Assembly (NCBI GenBank): GCA_947489315.1
Contig: CANLCX010000001.1
Coordinates: 747,501 to 811,500, forward strand
DNA from: an uncultured Sphingomonadaceae bacterium
GTDB lineage: Bacteria > Pseudomonadota > Alphaproteobacteria > Sphingomonadales > Sphingomonadaceae
Direction of reading: 5' to 3'
Length of the DNA stretch: 64,000 nucleotides
Position numbers and translations under genes: made by a program. Below the pieces are notes generated by a model, which saw nothing but the letters and a program-made list of their open reading frames with translations, ran no database searches and was not told the DNA's origin. This document shows, in pieces, positions 1 through 9,632 of the stretch (position 1 is the stretch's first letter; every line of letters begins with the position of its first letter).

Positions 1-375
1 GCCCTTTACCCAATGCCATTCGATGTCATGACGTTTCACCGCTTCCACCAGATCCTGCCAGAGATCGGCGTTCTTGACCGGCTTTTTTGCCGCTGTGCGC
101 CAACCATTTTTCTGCCAGTTAAACACCCACTGGGTGATGCCATCTTTTACATATTTGCTGTCGATGGATAGTTTGACCTTGCAGGGGCGTTTGAGGGCGT
201 TGAGCGCTTCAATCGCCGCGCGCAATTCCATTCGGTTGTTTGTTGTTTCAGGCTCACCGCCGGAAATTTCCTTTTCCTTATCACCATGGCGGATTAATGC
301 GCCCCATCCGCCAGGACCGGGATTGCCCTTGCACGCGCCATCTGTCGCAATCTCTACATAGGAAAGGTCGCTCAT
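1..375 (-). CDS. rnhA: Ribonuclease HI (3' end outside the window)
   Basis: Cytoplasmic endonuclease that cuts the RNA strand of RNA-DNA hybrids, removing R-loops and Okazaki primers. The 125 visible codons carry the family start region with D12 (in [14 protein letters not shown]), E50 (in [13 protein letters not shown]) and D72 (in SIDSKYV), which match the first three catalytic acids of E. coli RNase HI; the fourth lies beyond base 1. The ATG at 375-373 overlaps the thrB stop as ATGA, so it is translationally coupled as the last visible gene of ispH-thrB-rnhA. Truncation is by the window edge only. Identification is secure. Confidence 0.95.
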   Translation of the reverse strand, partial: MSDLSYVEIATDGACKGNPGPGGWGALIRHGDKEKEISGGEPETTNNRMELRAAIEALNALKRPCKVKLSIDSKYVKDGITQWVFNWQKNGWRTAAKKPVKNADLWQDLVEAVKRHDIEWHWVKG

Positions 376-1331
376 ATTTGGAAAACATCCGGATTGGCCT
401 GATAAAATTTCAAGCGGTTGAGAAAGGCTGCCGGGTCTTTGCGGGTTACCAATGCATCGGCGGGTGTGTTGATCCAGTCATAGGCCCGGGTGAGCATGAA
501 GCGCAGCGATGCCCCGCGCGCTAGCACGGGTAGCGCGGCTCTATCTTCGTCGCTTAAAGGGAAGGCATCGCTATAGCCTTGGATCAGCGCGTTTGAGACG
601 GCAGCGTCAAAACTTTCGCCATCCTCTGAAAAACACCAAGCAGCATGGGTGACCGCAACGTCATAAGCGCGGATATCGGTGCAGGAAAAATAGAAATCGA
701 TCAGGCCGGTAACCTGATCATTCAGCATCAGCACATTGTCTGGAAATAGGTCAGCGTGGATTACGGAGGTAGGTAATCTATCCGGCCAGTTCTGGTCCAG
801 ATGATCCAGTTCGCTGGCCACTAGTGCATGCAATCCCGGGGCAATGACGTCTAACTCGCTCGGCCCGCAATCGATCGCCAATTTGCGCCAAGTGTCATGA
901 TTCATGCTGTTGGCGCGTTTGCCAGAAAAATCCTGCAGAGCATTATGCATTTCGCCCAAAGCCCGGCCCGTTGCTTGTGCTTGATTGGGTGTTGGCGTGG
1001 TGACGGATACACCAGGCAAAAATTTGATGAGACATGCAGACTTGCCGCATAACTCTTGTATCGTAATGCCCTTGCGGTCGGCGATCATTGGCGGCACAGG
1101 GCAATTTTTCGCGGCCAGATGATCTAGCATTGCAATGAAAAATGGCAGGTCGTTGGGGTCAACGCGCTTTTCGTACAGTGTCAATATGAAACGATCCTGG
1201 GTCGTCTCAATGAGATAATTGCTGTTCTCTACACCCTCGGCAATGCCCTTTGCAGAAATCAACGTGCCGACATCAAATCGGGTCAGAAACGCGTCGATCT
1301 CTTCTGCACTAACCTTGGTATAGACTGCCAT
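372..1331 (-). CDS. thrB: Homoserine kinase, aminoglycoside-phosphotransferase fold
   Basis: Phosphorylates L-homoserine with ATP in the threonine branch of aspartate-family synthesis. The 319-residue protein has the APH/choline-kinase fold rather than the GHMP fold of enterobacterial ThrB. The catalytic loop is visible as H192-A-D194 with N199 ([10 protein letters not shown]), and the metal-binding Asp is D212 (GLIDFYFS). The N-terminal part ([19 protein letters not shown]) is typical of alphaproteobacterial ThrB. It lies between ispH and rnhA with 1- to 4-nt overlaps on both sides, so all three are cotranscribed. Related APH-type kinases exist, but the length and this gene order favour ThrB. 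Confidence 0.93.
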   Translation of the reverse strand: MAVYTKVSAEEIDAFLTRFDVGTLISAKGIAEGVENSNYLIETTQDRFILTLYEKRVDPNDLPFFIAMLDHLAAKNCPVPPMIADRKGITIQELCGKSACLIKFLPGVSVTTPTPNQAQATGRALGEMHNALQDFSGKRANSMNHDTWRKLAIDCGPSELDVIAPGLHALVASELDHLDQNWPDRLPTSVIHADLFPDNVLMLNDQVTGLIDFYFSCTDIRAYDVAVTHAAWCFSEDGESFDAAVSNALIQGYSDAFPLSDEDRAALPVLARGASLRFMLTRAYDWINTPADALVTRKDPAAFLNRLKFYQANPDVFQI

Positions 1332-2290
1332 CAGGCGGCTTCGAGTCCGCGTGGAAGTTTGAAAACCATATTTTCGTCGGTGGTTTCTACCTTTTGTTCA
1401 TCGACCACAAAATGCTCTTCGAGACGGGTGACGACTTCGCGCACCAATATTTCAGGTGCGGATGCTCCAGCGGTCAGTCCCAAGGTATCCACGCCCTCCA
1501 TCCAAGCCATGTCAATTTCATCGGCTCTTTGGATGAGATAGGAATCAGTCCCCTCGCGTTCGGCCACTTCCACGAGCCGCAGACTGTTGGAACTATTGGG
1601 AGCGCCGATCACCAACACCAGGTCACAGGATTTGGCGATACTCTTGACCGCTTCCTGCCGGTTCGAGGTGGCGTAGCAAATATCTTCACCCTTAGGTCCG
1701 ACGATTGATGGAAAGCGGACTTGCAGCGCCTCGACAATGGCTCTGGTGTCATCGACCGAAAGAGTCGTCTGGGTCAGGAAAGATAATTTATCCGGATCCA
1801 CCGGGTTGAGCGCGGCGACATCCTCGACTGTTTCGACCAGAGTCATCATCCCGTCATCCACTTGACCAAATGTTCCGATGACTTCGGGGTGATTTTCATG
1901 ACCCACAAAAACAATATGTCGCCCGGCCTCGACTTGCCGTTCTGCTTGGCGGTGCACTTTTGACACTAGCGGGCAAGTGGCGTCGAGATATTCTAGCCCT
2001 CGTTCCTCGGCCTTATGCGGTACCGCTTTGGGGACCCCATGGGCAGAAAATACAACCGGAACGCCGTCCGGCACTTCGTCCAATTCTTCGACAAAAATGG
2101 CGCCGAGCTTCTTCAATTCATCGACAACATAGCGATTATGAACAATTTCGTGACGGACATAGACTGGCGCACCATATTTTTCGATCGCCAGTTCAACAAT
2201 TTTTATTGCACGATCAACGCCTGCGCAAAAACCGCGTGGGGCGGCTACAAGCAAGCTAATACGGGGTTTTTCTGATATTGGATGATTCAT
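1331..2290 (-). CDS. ispH: 4-hydroxy-3-methylbut-2-enyl diphosphate reductase
   Basis: Last step of the MEP isoprenoid pathway: a [4Fe-4S] enzyme that reduces HMBPP to IPP and DMAPP. The three cluster cysteines are C22 (PRGFCAGV), C106 (DATCPLV) and C205 (DICYATSN). Substrate residues H51, H134 and E136 (HENHPEV) sit at the E. coli spacing plus ten. I start at the ATG at 2290 ([10 protein letters not shown]), giving 319 residues, close to the family norm, with AAGG about nine bases upstream; an in-frame ATG at 2332 would add 14 residues. Its stop overlaps thrB as ATGA. First gene of the minus-strand operon, divergent from the lipoprotein gene at 2448. Confidence 0.96.
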   Translation of the reverse strand: MNHPISEKPRISLLVAAPRGFCAGVDRAIKIVELAIEKYGAPVYVRHEIVHNRYVVDELKKLGAIFVEELDEVPDGVPVVFSAHGVPKAVPHKAEERGLEYLDATCPLVSKVHRQAERQVEAGRHIVFVGHENHPEVIGTFGQVDDGMMTLVETVEDVAALNPVDPDKLSFLTQTTLSVDDTRAIVEALQVRFPSIVGPKGEDICYATSNRQEAVKSIAKSCDLVLVIGAPNSSNSLRLVEVAEREGTDSYLIQRADEIDMAWMEGVDTLGLTAGASAPEILVREVVTRLEEHFVVDEQKVETTDENMVFKLPRGLEAA

Positions 2291-2447
2291 AATCAAAGCC
2301 TTAATGAAAAACGGACGCGGGGAAAAGCCCATCTGTTCATCCTATGGATGGTTGCGCGCTCTTAAAGGCATAGATAAGGGTTTCCAAACCCTGAACAAGG
2401 ACGCAGATCATATCTGCGCAAAACGGGATTAAAGGCAAGGAATAGGC

Positions 2448-3107
2448 ATGATATTCAAAGGGCGTTTCAACAAGCTGCTATTGACGAGTGTAACGGTTTT
2501 GGCATTGGCAGGCTGCGCCCAGGATGGCGCGCTTGATATAAGTTCCGGCGTTGGCGTGAGCGTAACCCGAAGCGGTTGTCCTGCGGTTGCTGTCCCCAAT
2601 CATACCGGCGACATCACCGTCTTTGATCCTGTTAGTAGCACCGATGCCAGTGCGATTGATGTGGTGGCTAATATTACCAATGTCCGCTCGACCTGTAACA
2701 GCGAAGGCGCGCGTATTTATAGCGAAGCGACGTTTGATGTATATGCTATCCGTTCTCGCCCCAATGGCGCGCGGACGGTCACAGTGCCTTATTTCTCGAC
2801 TGTGGTGCAAGGCGGCACGGCTGTAGTTGCTAAGCGGGTCAAGGAAGTCACGCTGACTTTTGCCGACGGTGAATATCGTGCTTCGACCTCTGGCAAGGCG
2901 GGCTCTTATGTGGACGCTGCGGCGGCTCGATTGCCCGAAGATGTGATCGAAAAAATTACGCGTCGCAGAAAACCTGGAGATCCAGATGCTGCTTTGGACC
3001 CGCTTGCGGATCCTGCCGTACGGGCAGCGGTTGCGCGTTCTACCTTTGAGCTTTTGATCGGATTTCAGCTGAGCCCGGAACAGCTGCAATATAACGCGAC
3101 CCGATAA
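2448..3107 (+). CDS. Conserved-type outer-membrane lipoprotein of unknown function
   Basis: A 219-residue exported protein. A basic N-terminus and a hydrophobic stretch lead to a lipobox (LALAGC) with the acylated Cys at residue 23, so it should be processed by signal peptidase II. The remainder is polar with beta-strand-like segments and no catalytic motif I recognise. RBS-like AAGGAATAGG stands before the ATG. The 72-bp gap to argS has no clear terminator. Its codon use looks like that of the neighbours. Function unknown; a role in the cell envelope is only an inference from the signal. Confidence 0.8.
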   Translation: MIFKGRFNKLLLTSVTVLALAGCAQDGALDISSGVGVSVTRSGCPAVAVPNHTGDITVFDPVSSTDASAIDVVANITNVRSTCNSEGARIYSEATFDVYAIRSRPNGARTVTVPYFSTVVQGGTAVVAKRVKEVTLTFADGEYRASTSGKAGSYVDAAAARLPEDVIEKITRRRKPGDPDAALDPLADPAVRAAVARSTFELLIGFQLSPEQLQYNATR

Positions 3108-3179
3108 AGCTTTAGGTTACTTGTTTTATGTGGCTCGGCAGGTTCGGGCGCAATAATCTATTGAAATTGGGGTAAAGCC

Positions 3180-4901
3180 ATGCTGTTCGATATTTTTCAG
3201 CACCATATTGATAAAGCTCTGGATGATTTGGTGGCGAGTGGGGATCTGCCCGCCGATCTGGATCGCAAAAATGTTACGCTAGAGCCGCCGCGCGATCCAT
3301 CGCATGGCGACTTGTCAACCAATGCCGCCATGGTCCTGTCCAAGGCCGCGGGTGAGAAACCCCGCGATCTGGCAGAAAAGATTGTCGAAAAACTGAGCGC
3401 GCTGGATGACGTGAAAACGGCTGAAATGGCTGGGCCGGGGTTCATAAACTTGCGGGTTAGTGACGCGGTTCTCATCACGGAACTCAAGGAAATTGAAGCG
3501 CTGGGCGCTGACTATGGCCGTTCAACAAAGGGGCAGGGCGTCACCGTCAATGTTGAATATGTCTCGGCCAATCCAACGGGCCCCATGCATATGGGCCATT
3601 GTCGTGGCGCAGTAGTCGGCGATGCGTTGGCAGATCTGCTCGAGTTTATCGGCCATAAAGTGATCCGCGAATATTATGTCAATGATGCCGGTGCGCAGGT
3701 CGATATTCTCGCTGAATCAACGCATATCCGGTATCGTGAAGCGCTCGGCGAAACAATTCTGGAAATTCCCGAAGGTCTCTATCCCGGCGAATATTTGAAG
3801 CCGGTAGGCTGGGCGCTGGCCCAGCAATATGGCGATCAATATCGCGATGCGCCTTTTGATGAATGGCTTCCGATTTTCCGCAAGGCTGCCGTCTCCGGCA
3901 TGATGGACATGATCCGGGCCGACCTCGCACTGCTCGGCATCAAACATGACGTCTTCTCGTCTGAAGCGGACCTCCATGCGGCCGGTAAAGCAGATGCCGC
4001 CGAGGCCGAATTGCGGTCGCGCGATCTCGTTTATGATGGCGTGTTGGAACAGCCTAAAGGCAAAACCATTGATGATTGGGAAGCGGTCGAATTGCCGCTA
4101 TTCCGCTCCACCCAATTTGGTGACGATCAAGACCGGCCGATCAAAAAATCCAACGGCAGCTGGACCTATTTTGGCGGCGATCTCGCTTATCATTTTCAGA
4201 AAGCGCAAAATGCTGATGAGATGATCGACATTTGGGGTGCGGATCACTCCGGTACAGTGAAACGTATCAAAGCCGCAGTTGCGGCCCTGACCGAAGGAAA
4301 AACCAAATTTGACGTCAAGCTGATCCAGATGGTGCGGCTATTGCGCGATGGTGAGCCGGAAAAAATGTCCAAGCGCTCCGGTAATTTCGTCACCATTGCC
4401 GATATGGTTGAAGAAGTTGGCAAGGACGCGGTGCGTTTCACCATGCTGACGCGCAAGGCTGATGCGCAAATGGACTTTGATTTTGCCAAGGTGACTGAGG
4501 CCTCTCGGGACAATCCGGTCTTCTATGTTCAATATGCTCACGCGCGGATTCAATCGACTCTGCGCAAGGCTGAGGAAGAAGATATTCTGCCATCGGTGGA
4601 GCATCTGGAAAAATTCGGTGCCGAAGAACTGGACCTTATCAAACAAGCTGCTCAATTCCCGCGAATCGTCGAATCGGCAGCCGCCAATCGCGAACCCCAC
4701 CGCATAGCCTTCTATCTCAATGACCTTGCAGCGGCTTTTCACGCCTTCTGGAATATGGGCAATGACCGGCCTGAGATGCGGATAATCATGGTTAATGACC
4801 CTGCCATGACGTCTGCTAGGCTTTTCTTAGCTAAATATTTAGGGCAAGTAATTAAGAACGGTCTCGCGCTGATGGGGGTTAGCGCCGCTGACAAAATGTG
4901 A
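3180..4901 (+). CDS. argS: Arginyl-tRNA synthetase (class I)
   Basis: Charges tRNA-Arg with arginine in the cytoplasm. The 573-residue protein has the N-terminal Arg-tRNA-synthetase domain, the HIGH-type signature as H137-M-G-H140 within NPTGPMHMGH, the KMSKS counterpart K395-M-S-K-R, and the C-terminal DALR anticodon-binding domain (VFYVQYAHARIQSTLRKAEE). The length fits the family. It is followed 29 bp later by a SPOR-domain gene and then nagZ, scpA and scpB, an order familiar in alphaproteobacteria. Confidence 0.97.
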   Translation: MLFDIFQHHIDKALDDLVASGDLPADLDRKNVTLEPPRDPSHGDLSTNAAMVLSKAAGEKPRDLAEKIVEKLSALDDVKTAEMAGPGFINLRVSDAVLITELKEIEALGADYGRSTKGQGVTVNVEYVSANPTGPMHMGHCRGAVVGDALADLLEFIGHKVIREYYVNDAGAQVDILAESTHIRYREALGETILEIPEGLYPGEYLKPVGWALAQQYGDQYRDAPFDEWLPIFRKAAVSGMMDMIRADLALLGIKHDVFSSEADLHAAGKADAAEAELRSRDLVYDGVLEQPKGKTIDDWEAVELPLFRSTQFGDDQDRPIKKSNGSWTYFGGDLAYHFQKAQNADEMIDIWGADHSGTVKRIKAAVAALTEGKTKFDVKLIQMVRLLRDGEPEKMSKRSGNFVTIADMVEEVGKDAVRFTMLTRKADAQMDFDFAKVTEASRDNPVFYVQYAHARIQSTLRKAEEEDILPSVEHLEKFGAEELDLIKQAAQFPRIVESAAANREPHRIAFYLNDLAAAFHAFWNMGNDRPEMRIIMVNDPAMTSARLFLAKYLGQVIKNGLALMGVSAADKM

Positions 4902-4930
4902 GCGTTTGAGAATTACTGTGGGGTTTGAGT

Positions 4931-5569
4931 ATGTCTGATGTAAATAGCGATAGCCTGGACCTGGACGATGAAAATCGTCTGCCATGGCTGGAATCAGCTG
5001 AGGATTATGATGGTGAGGATGAATATTCTCCCATTCGCGTCGCTTTGTTCGTTGGCTTGGGCATAGCGTTGCTCGCCGCGATTGTTGGCGGTATCTACTG
5101 GATGCAAAATCGCGATGCAGGCGGTCTGAGCGGCGACGGTACGCTGATTGCGGCACAGGAAGGCGACTATAAAGTGCGCCCCGATGATCCGCAGGCTAAG
5201 AAATTTGAAGGTGAAGGCGATGCCAGCTATGCCGCTTCCCAAGGGCAAGAAACACCGGGGAAACTTGGTACGGCTCCTCCGGTTGAAGCACCCATTAAAA
5301 AGGCAGCTCAGACGGCACCATCGGCACCCGGTAGCGCGATGATTCAGCTCGGCGCTTTCAGCTCTGCTGGTCAGGCTGACAGTGCTTGGTCGGGTTTTTC
5401 GCGGCGTTTTGCCGATATTGGAGCCCTGCCCAAGAAAATTGTGCAAGGCTCGGTCGAAGGCGGAACCATCTATCGCCTCAACGCGGTGGCACCCAATGTT
5501 TCGGCTGCGCAAAAAATCTGCAACGGCTTGAAAGCAGCTGGCGAAAGCTGCCTTGTCGTTCCGCAATAA
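4931..5569 (+). CDS. SPOR-domain inner-membrane protein
   Basis: A 212-residue bitopic protein: an acidic cytoplasmic N-terminus (residues 1-34), one transmembrane helix (about 37-58, ALFVGLGIALLAAIVGGIYW), a low-complexity periplasmic linker, and a C-terminal SPOR domain (about 137-212, beginning MIQLGAFSSAGQADSAW). SPOR domains bind denuded glycan at division sites, so a septal peptidoglycan role is likely. The ATG at 4931 is preferred to the TTG at 4925 because GGGG lies just upstream at normal spacing. Adjacent to nagZ, another peptidoglycan gene. Confidence 0.88.
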   Translation: MSDVNSDSLDLDDENRLPWLESAEDYDGEDEYSPIRVALFVGLGIALLAAIVGGIYWMQNRDAGGLSGDGTLIAAQEGDYKVRPDDPQAKKFEGEGDASYAASQGQETPGKLGTAPPVEAPIKKAAQTAPSAPGSAMIQLGAFSSAGQADSAWSGFSRRFADIGALPKKIVQGSVEGGTIYRLNAVAPNVSAAQKICNGLKAAGESCLVVPQ

Positions 5570-5593
5570 CTGCTAAAATACTGTAAAATTCGG

Positions 5594-5621
5594 GGAAGCG
5601 CTGTGGATAACGGCGCTTTCC
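5594..5621 (+). terminator. GC-rich hairpin between the SPOR gene and nagZ
   Basis: GGAAGCGC (5594-5601) can pair with GCGCTTTCC (5613-5621), leaving one bulged T. There is no good T tract afterwards, so it may be a weak terminator or an RNA-stability element. It lies in the 124-bp gap, the largest gap in the argS-to-tatC series. Confidence 0.3.
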
Positions 5622-5693
5622 GCTTTACCGGTCTGCCAAATTTCCGCATGATGCTACGATAGTATTTTGCGCGGGATTGGGTAGAGTTAGATC

Positions 5694-6701
5694 ATGAAAC
5701 CGGTTATTTTTGGTATGTCGGGATTAAGCCTGACGGCTGATGAAAAAGCGTTTTTCAAGGAAAGCGATCCCGCCGGATATATTATTTTTGGCCGCAATGT
5801 TGATAGCAAGGACCAGTTACGCGCGCTTACCGATGAGCTGCGCGTTCTGCATGGTCGCGACGATGTCGCCATCCTGATCGATCAGGAAGGTGGCCGCGTC
5901 GCCCGGATGCAGGAACCGATCTGGCCGAAATTCCCTCCCGGCGAAACCTTTGACAAGCTTTATGATATGGCTCCGGCTACCGCGATAGAAGCCGCGCGCC
6001 TGAACGCACAGGCCATTGCCGAAAGCCTCCGCGAAGTGGGCATAACCGTCAATTGCCTGCCGCTGCTGGATGTCCGGCAACCGGAAACGGTGGATGCCAT
6101 TGGCAATCGCGCCATGGGTAGCGAGCCCATGCAGGTGGCCGCTTTGGGCCGCGCGGTGATTGATGGCCAGACCAAAGGCGGCGCGGTGAGCATCGTCAAA
6201 CATATGCCCGGCCATGGCCGAGCTGTGGTGGATAGCCATATGGAATTACCGAAGGTGACAGCGTCCGCCGAAGAGCTGGAAATCGATCTGGCACCGTTTC
6301 GGTCGCTGTCGGGAGCGCCAATGGGGATGACCGCACATATCGTCTATACCGCCTGGGACGCTGAACGCTGCGCCAGCCTGTCACCGACGGTTATTGAGAA
6401 TATTATTCGCGGTTCTATCGGCTTTGACGGGCTGCTATTTTCCGATGATCTCGACATGAAGGCGTTGAAAGGCGAAGTGCCCGAACGCGCCCGTGACGTG
6501 GTTGCTGCGGGTTGTGACATTGCGCTGAATTGCTGGGGCCGGATGGACGAGATGATCGGCATTGCGGATCTGCTCGGTGAGATTAGCGACCTTTCCCGTA
6601 CGCGGCTCGATAAGGCGATGGCAACCTTGGATGACGCCATTGAACCGGTGGAACTGGCGGACCTGCTATCCCGTCGAGATGCCCTGTTGGCGGCGGCTTG
6701 A
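5694..6701 (+). CDS. nagZ: Beta-N-acetylhexosaminidase, GH3 family (NagZ)
   Basis: Removes N-acetylglucosamine from 1,6-anhydro-muropeptides during cytoplasmic peptidoglycan recycling. The 335-residue single-domain GH3 protein has no signal peptide. The NagZ signature K169-H-M-P-G-H174-G, with the catalytic His/Asp dyad loop, is present (SIVKHMPGHGRAVVDSH), and the nucleophile region reads LLFSDDLDMKAL. In other bacteria NagZ products feed AmpR/beta-lactamase signalling; no ampR or ampC is visible here. The stop overlaps the scpA start (TGATG), so the genes are coupled. Confidence 0.95.
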   Translation: MKPVIFGMSGLSLTADEKAFFKESDPAGYIIFGRNVDSKDQLRALTDELRVLHGRDDVAILIDQEGGRVARMQEPIWPKFPPGETFDKLYDMAPATAIEAARLNAQAIAESLREVGITVNCLPLLDVRQPETVDAIGNRAMGSEPMQVAALGRAVIDGQTKGGAVSIVKHMPGHGRAVVDSHMELPKVTASAEELEIDLAPFRSLSGAPMGMTAHIVYTAWDAERCASLSPTVIENIIRGSIGFDGLLFSDDLDMKALKGEVPERARDVVAAGCDIALNCWGRMDEMIGIADLLGEISDLSRTRLDKAMATLDDAIEPVELADLLSRRDALLAAA

Positions 6702-7480
6702 TGGCAGACGAGGAACCTGAGCGCTTTTTCTTTCCGCCAACACCGGCTGACGAAGATGCGTCGCTGACGCTGAATATTGACGGTTGGGAAGGGCCGCTTG
6801 ATCTCTTGCTCGCACTGGCGCGCAATCAGAAGGTTGATTTGCGCGAAATTTCGATCCTCGAGCTGGTTCAGCAATATCTCAAATATATTGCGGACGCGCA
6901 GAGTTTGAAGCTGGAACTGGCGGCAGATTATTTGGTGATGGCGGCATGGCTGACTTATCTCAAATCCGGTCTGCTGCTGCCCAAAGACCCCGAAATTGAT
7001 CCCTCGCCCGAAGAATTGGCGCTGCGGCTGCAAATGCGGCTGGAGCGGCTCAACGCGATGCGTGAGGCTGGTGCTCGGCTGCTCGCCCGCGACCGCATTG
7101 GCCGCGATGTTTTTGCGCGCGGGGCACCGGAAGGCCTGCGGGTTGTGAAAAACCGTCATTGGCAGGCGGAATATTTTGATCTGATCTCTGCTTATGGCCG
7201 CGTCAAATTGCGCAGTGTTCCGCCAGTGCATATTGTTAAACAGCGCATGGTCATGACCTTGGAAGATGCCTTGGCGCGCGTGTCGCTGATGCTTGGCGAG
7301 GCCATAGACTGGATGGATATCCGCGACTTTCTGCCACCCGGCGCGCCGCCGCAATTGCGCAAATCAGCGCTGGCATCCAGTTTTGTCGCGGCGCTGGAAC
7401 TGGCGCGGCAAGGAAAATTGGTGCTCAGTCAGGAAGAGAGCTTTGCACCCTTAAAGTTGAAAGCAAGCAGTGATGGATGA
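6701..7480 (+). CDS. scpA: Segregation and condensation protein A
   Basis: Kleisin subunit of the SMC-ScpAB condensin. The 259-residue protein has the typical N-terminal motif GWEGPLDLLLALARNQKVDL, the following helices (ILELVQQYLKYI, LAADYLVMAAWLTYLKSGLLLP) and the C-terminal winged helix. The ATG at 6701 shares a base with the nagZ stop; a TTG one codon earlier is less likely. It overlaps scpB by 8 nt. smc is not in the window. Confidence 0.95.
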   Translation: MADEEPERFFFPPTPADEDASLTLNIDGWEGPLDLLLALARNQKVDLREISILELVQQYLKYIADAQSLKLELAADYLVMAAWLTYLKSGLLLPKDPEIDPSPEELALRLQMRLERLNAMREAGARLLARDRIGRDVFARGAPEGLRVVKNRHWQAEYFDLISAYGRVKLRSVPPVHIVKQRMVMTLEDALARVSLMLGEAIDWMDIRDFLPPGAPPQLRKSALASSFVAALELARQGKLVLSQEESFAPLKLKASSDG

Positions 7481-8180
7481 ACCAGTGAGTGATGATCGCA
7501 ACCTGATCATGGGTATGAACGTCGAGATGGATGAAGGCACGAGAGCCGTTGAGGCGACTTTATTTGCGTCCGAAACCCCGATGACGATTGCGGACATCAA
7601 ACTCTATGTTGGCGAAGAGCTGGATATTCGCGCCGCGCTTAATGATTTGCAAAATGATTATTCTGGTCGCGGTATATCGCTGATCAAAACCGGCGACCGC
7701 TGGCATTTTCAAACCGCTCATGATCTCTCACATCTCCTCCGCCGGGAACGCGCCGAACTGCGCAAACTCAGCCGTGCGGGCATGGAAACGCTGGCGATTA
7801 TTGCTTATCACGAACCGGTCAGTCGCGCCGAGATAGAGGCTATTCGGGGCGTTCAGGTCGCCAAAGGCACGCTCGATGTGCTGATGGAGGCCGGCTGGGT
7901 CCGTCCGGCGGGCCGCCGCGAGGTACCCGGTCGACCGCTTATCTATGCCACAACCGCGGAGTTTCTGACGCATTTCGGCCTGCAGAGTCGCAAGGAACTG
8001 CCGGGCATTGATGACCTGAAAGCCGCCGGTTTGCTGGATCCAGTCGACTTGGCGCTGGAACGACTGGAGACGGAGGCAGAAGATGAATTGCCGCTGGAAC
8101 AAGAACTTAACGAAGATGGTGCAGAAGAAAATGATGATGACACTGCCGATTCACTGGAAAACGCAGCGGAAAGCGCCTAA
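7473..8180 (+). CDS. scpB: Segregation and condensation protein B
   Basis: Dimeric winged-helix partner that binds the ScpA kleisin linker in the SMC complex. The 235-residue protein shows the family core EATLFASETPMTIADIK, then LSRAGMETLAIIAYHEPVSRAEIE and RGVQVAKGTLDVLMEAGW, followed by a long acidic C-terminal tail (about residues 190-235). The start is the ATG at 7473; the GTG at 7470 is possible. The coding region overlaps scpA. tatA follows after 28 bp with its own RBS. Confidence 0.94.
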   Translation: MDEPVSDDRNLIMGMNVEMDEGTRAVEATLFASETPMTIADIKLYVGEELDIRAALNDLQNDYSGRGISLIKTGDRWHFQTAHDLSHLLRRERAELRKLSRAGMETLAIIAYHEPVSRAEIEAIRGVQVAKGTLDVLMEAGWVRPAGRREVPGRPLIYATTAEFLTHFGLQSRKELPGIDDLKAAGLLDPVDLALERLETEAEDELPLEQELNEDGAEENDDDTADSLENAAESA

Positions 8181-8208
8181 GTAATAGGGATAGATCAGGA
8201 GATTTTCG

Positions 8209-8436
8209 ATGCAACCGAGTATTTGGCAGATTTTAATTGTAGCAGCACTGGTGCTGATCCTGTTCGGTCGCGGCCGGATTTCGGAGATGATGGGTGATGT
8301 CGGAAAAGGCATTAAATCTTTCAAAAAAGGCATTACCGAAGAAGAGGAAAGCGTGAAGGCCGCTACCCAGATTGACAGCAAGCCAGCCGATTTGAACGCT
8401 GAAAAAACAGCGACACCCGACAAGACGGTCAGCTAA
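8209..8436 (+). CDS. tatA: Sec-independent translocase subunit TatA
   Basis: Small pore-forming component of the twin-arginine translocon, which exports folded proteins. The 75 residues give a single N-terminal helix ([18 protein letters not shown]), the conserved FGRGRI hinge, an amphipathic helix ([16 protein letters not shown]) and a charged tail. RBS AGGAGA precedes the ATG. First of tatABC; a 32-bp gap precedes tatB. Confidence 0.95.
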   Translation: MQPSIWQILIVAALVLILFGRGRISEMMGDVGKGIKSFKKGITEEEESVKAATQIDSKPADLNAEKTATPDKTVS

Positions 8437-8468
8437 GGCTGGCCCGCCGGTCGTAGCGGCGCACGGAT

Positions 8469-8852
8469 ATGTTTGACCTTTCCATCTCAGAGATCGCGAT
8501 TATCGTGGTAATCGCCATCGTTGTGATTGGCCCCAAGGAATTGCCGCGTGCGCTTGCCACTGCGGGCCGTTGGATGGCCAAAGCGCGGGGCGTCATGGGC
8601 AATTTCCGCACCGGTTTTGACGCGATGGTTCGCGAAGCCGAATTGCAGGAAATGGAAAAGAAATGGGCGTCCGAAAACGAGCGCATCATGCTGGAACATC
8701 CTACCGTTTCCGATGATGAGCCCGTCATGGAGCCTTTGGACGGCCCACCTGCAAGTGAAGGTATAGGCGATAAGGGGCAGGCAGATTTGCCGTTGGACGA
8801 CGCTGCCTCAGAACAACCGCCAGAAAAACCCGCAGAAAAACCCGGCGCATGA
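8469..8852 (+). CDS. tatB: Sec-independent translocase subunit TatB
   Basis: Substrate-receptor partner of TatC. The 127-residue protein starts MFDLSISEIAIIVVIAIVVIGPKELPRAL, with the Glu in the membrane helix and the GPKELP hinge that separate TatB from TatA. A longer amphipathic helix (RFRTGFD-type region) and an acidic Pro/Glu-rich tail with EKPAEKPGA repeats follow. The stop overlaps tatC as ATGA. Confidence 0.95.
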   Translation: MFDLSISEIAIIVVIAIVVIGPKELPRALATAGRWMAKARGVMGNFRTGFDAMVREAELQEMEKKWASENERIMLEHPTVSDDEPVMEPLDGPPASEGIGDKGQADLPLDDAASEQPPEKPAEKPGA

Positions 8853-9628
8853 ACGAACAATCTGCGCCTGATATTGAAGACAGCAAAGCGCCATTGATCG
8901 AGCATTTGATAGAGCTGCGTCAGCGGCTGGTCTGGGCCGTGGTTGCCTTGGTTATTGCTTTTGCGATTAGTTTCTATTTTGCCGATGAGATATTCGGATT
9001 ACTGGTGGTACCGCTGACTGATGCTTTCCCCCCGGGTGAAGGAAAATTGGTCTATACCAAGCTTTATGAGGCGTTTTTCGTCGAGATAAAGGTGGCGATG
9101 TTTGCTGCCTTTCTTCTCGCTTTTCCCATCATTTCAAACCAGCTCTGGGCTTTTGTTGCACCGGGCCTCTATGCCAATGAGAAAAAGGCATTTCTGCCAT
9201 TCCTGTTCGCCACACCGATATTGTTCAGTGCCGGTGCGGCACTGGCTTATTATATCGTGATGCCGACAGCATTTCGGTTTTTTCTGGGATTTGAGGGCGA
9301 AGTCGGCGGGATGACGCAAGAGGCGTTGCCGGCCATGGGTGACTATCTGTCACTCGTCATGCAGTTCATCTTTGCCTTCGGTATCTGTTTCCAGTTGCCA
9401 GTATTGCTGTTGCTGCTCAATCGTGCCGGTTTGGTCACGCGCGAGCAACTCAAGGGACTGCGCCGCTATATGGTTGTCGGAGCCTTTGTTCTGGCTGCGA
9501 TATTGACGCCGCCAGATATTGTGTCCCAGTTCCTGCTCGGCGTGCCGCTTATCCTGCTCTACGAGGTTTCACTGGCGATCATGTGGTTTACCGAACGCAA
9601 GCGGGCGAAGGTGGAAGCGGCAGAATAA
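8849..9628 (+). CDS. tatC: Sec-independent translocase subunit TatC
   Basis: Core of the Tat receptor complex, recognising twin-arginine signals. The 259 residues have six membrane helices, the N-terminal signature APLIEHLIELRQRL, the YTKLYEAFFVEIKVAMFAAF stretch and the YIVMPTAFRFFLGF region typical of TatC. Its start overlaps the tatB stop. It is followed directly by a palindromic element with a T tract that probably ends the transcript. Confidence 0.97.
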   Translation: MNEQSAPDIEDSKAPLIEHLIELRQRLVWAVVALVIAFAISFYFADEIFGLLVVPLTDAFPPGEGKLVYTKLYEAFFVEIKVAMFAAFLLAFPIISNQLWAFVAPGLYANEKKAFLPFLFATPILFSAGAALAYYIVMPTAFRFFLGFEGEVGGMTQEALPAMGDYLSLVMQFIFAFGICFQLPVLLLLLNRAGLVTREQLKGLRRYMVVGAFVLAAILTPPDIVSQFLLGVPLILLYEVSLAIMWFTERKRAKVEAAE

Positions 9629-9632
9629 TGTT

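Noticed and set aside
2478-3089. 203-codon frame opposite the lipoprotein gene
   Set aside because: Antisense shadow; the plus-strand frame has a lipobox and RBS, this one has neither.
6344-7354. 336-codon frame opposite nagZ and scpA
   Set aside because: Antisense shadow across two well-identified genes; Arg/Gln/His-rich without motifs.
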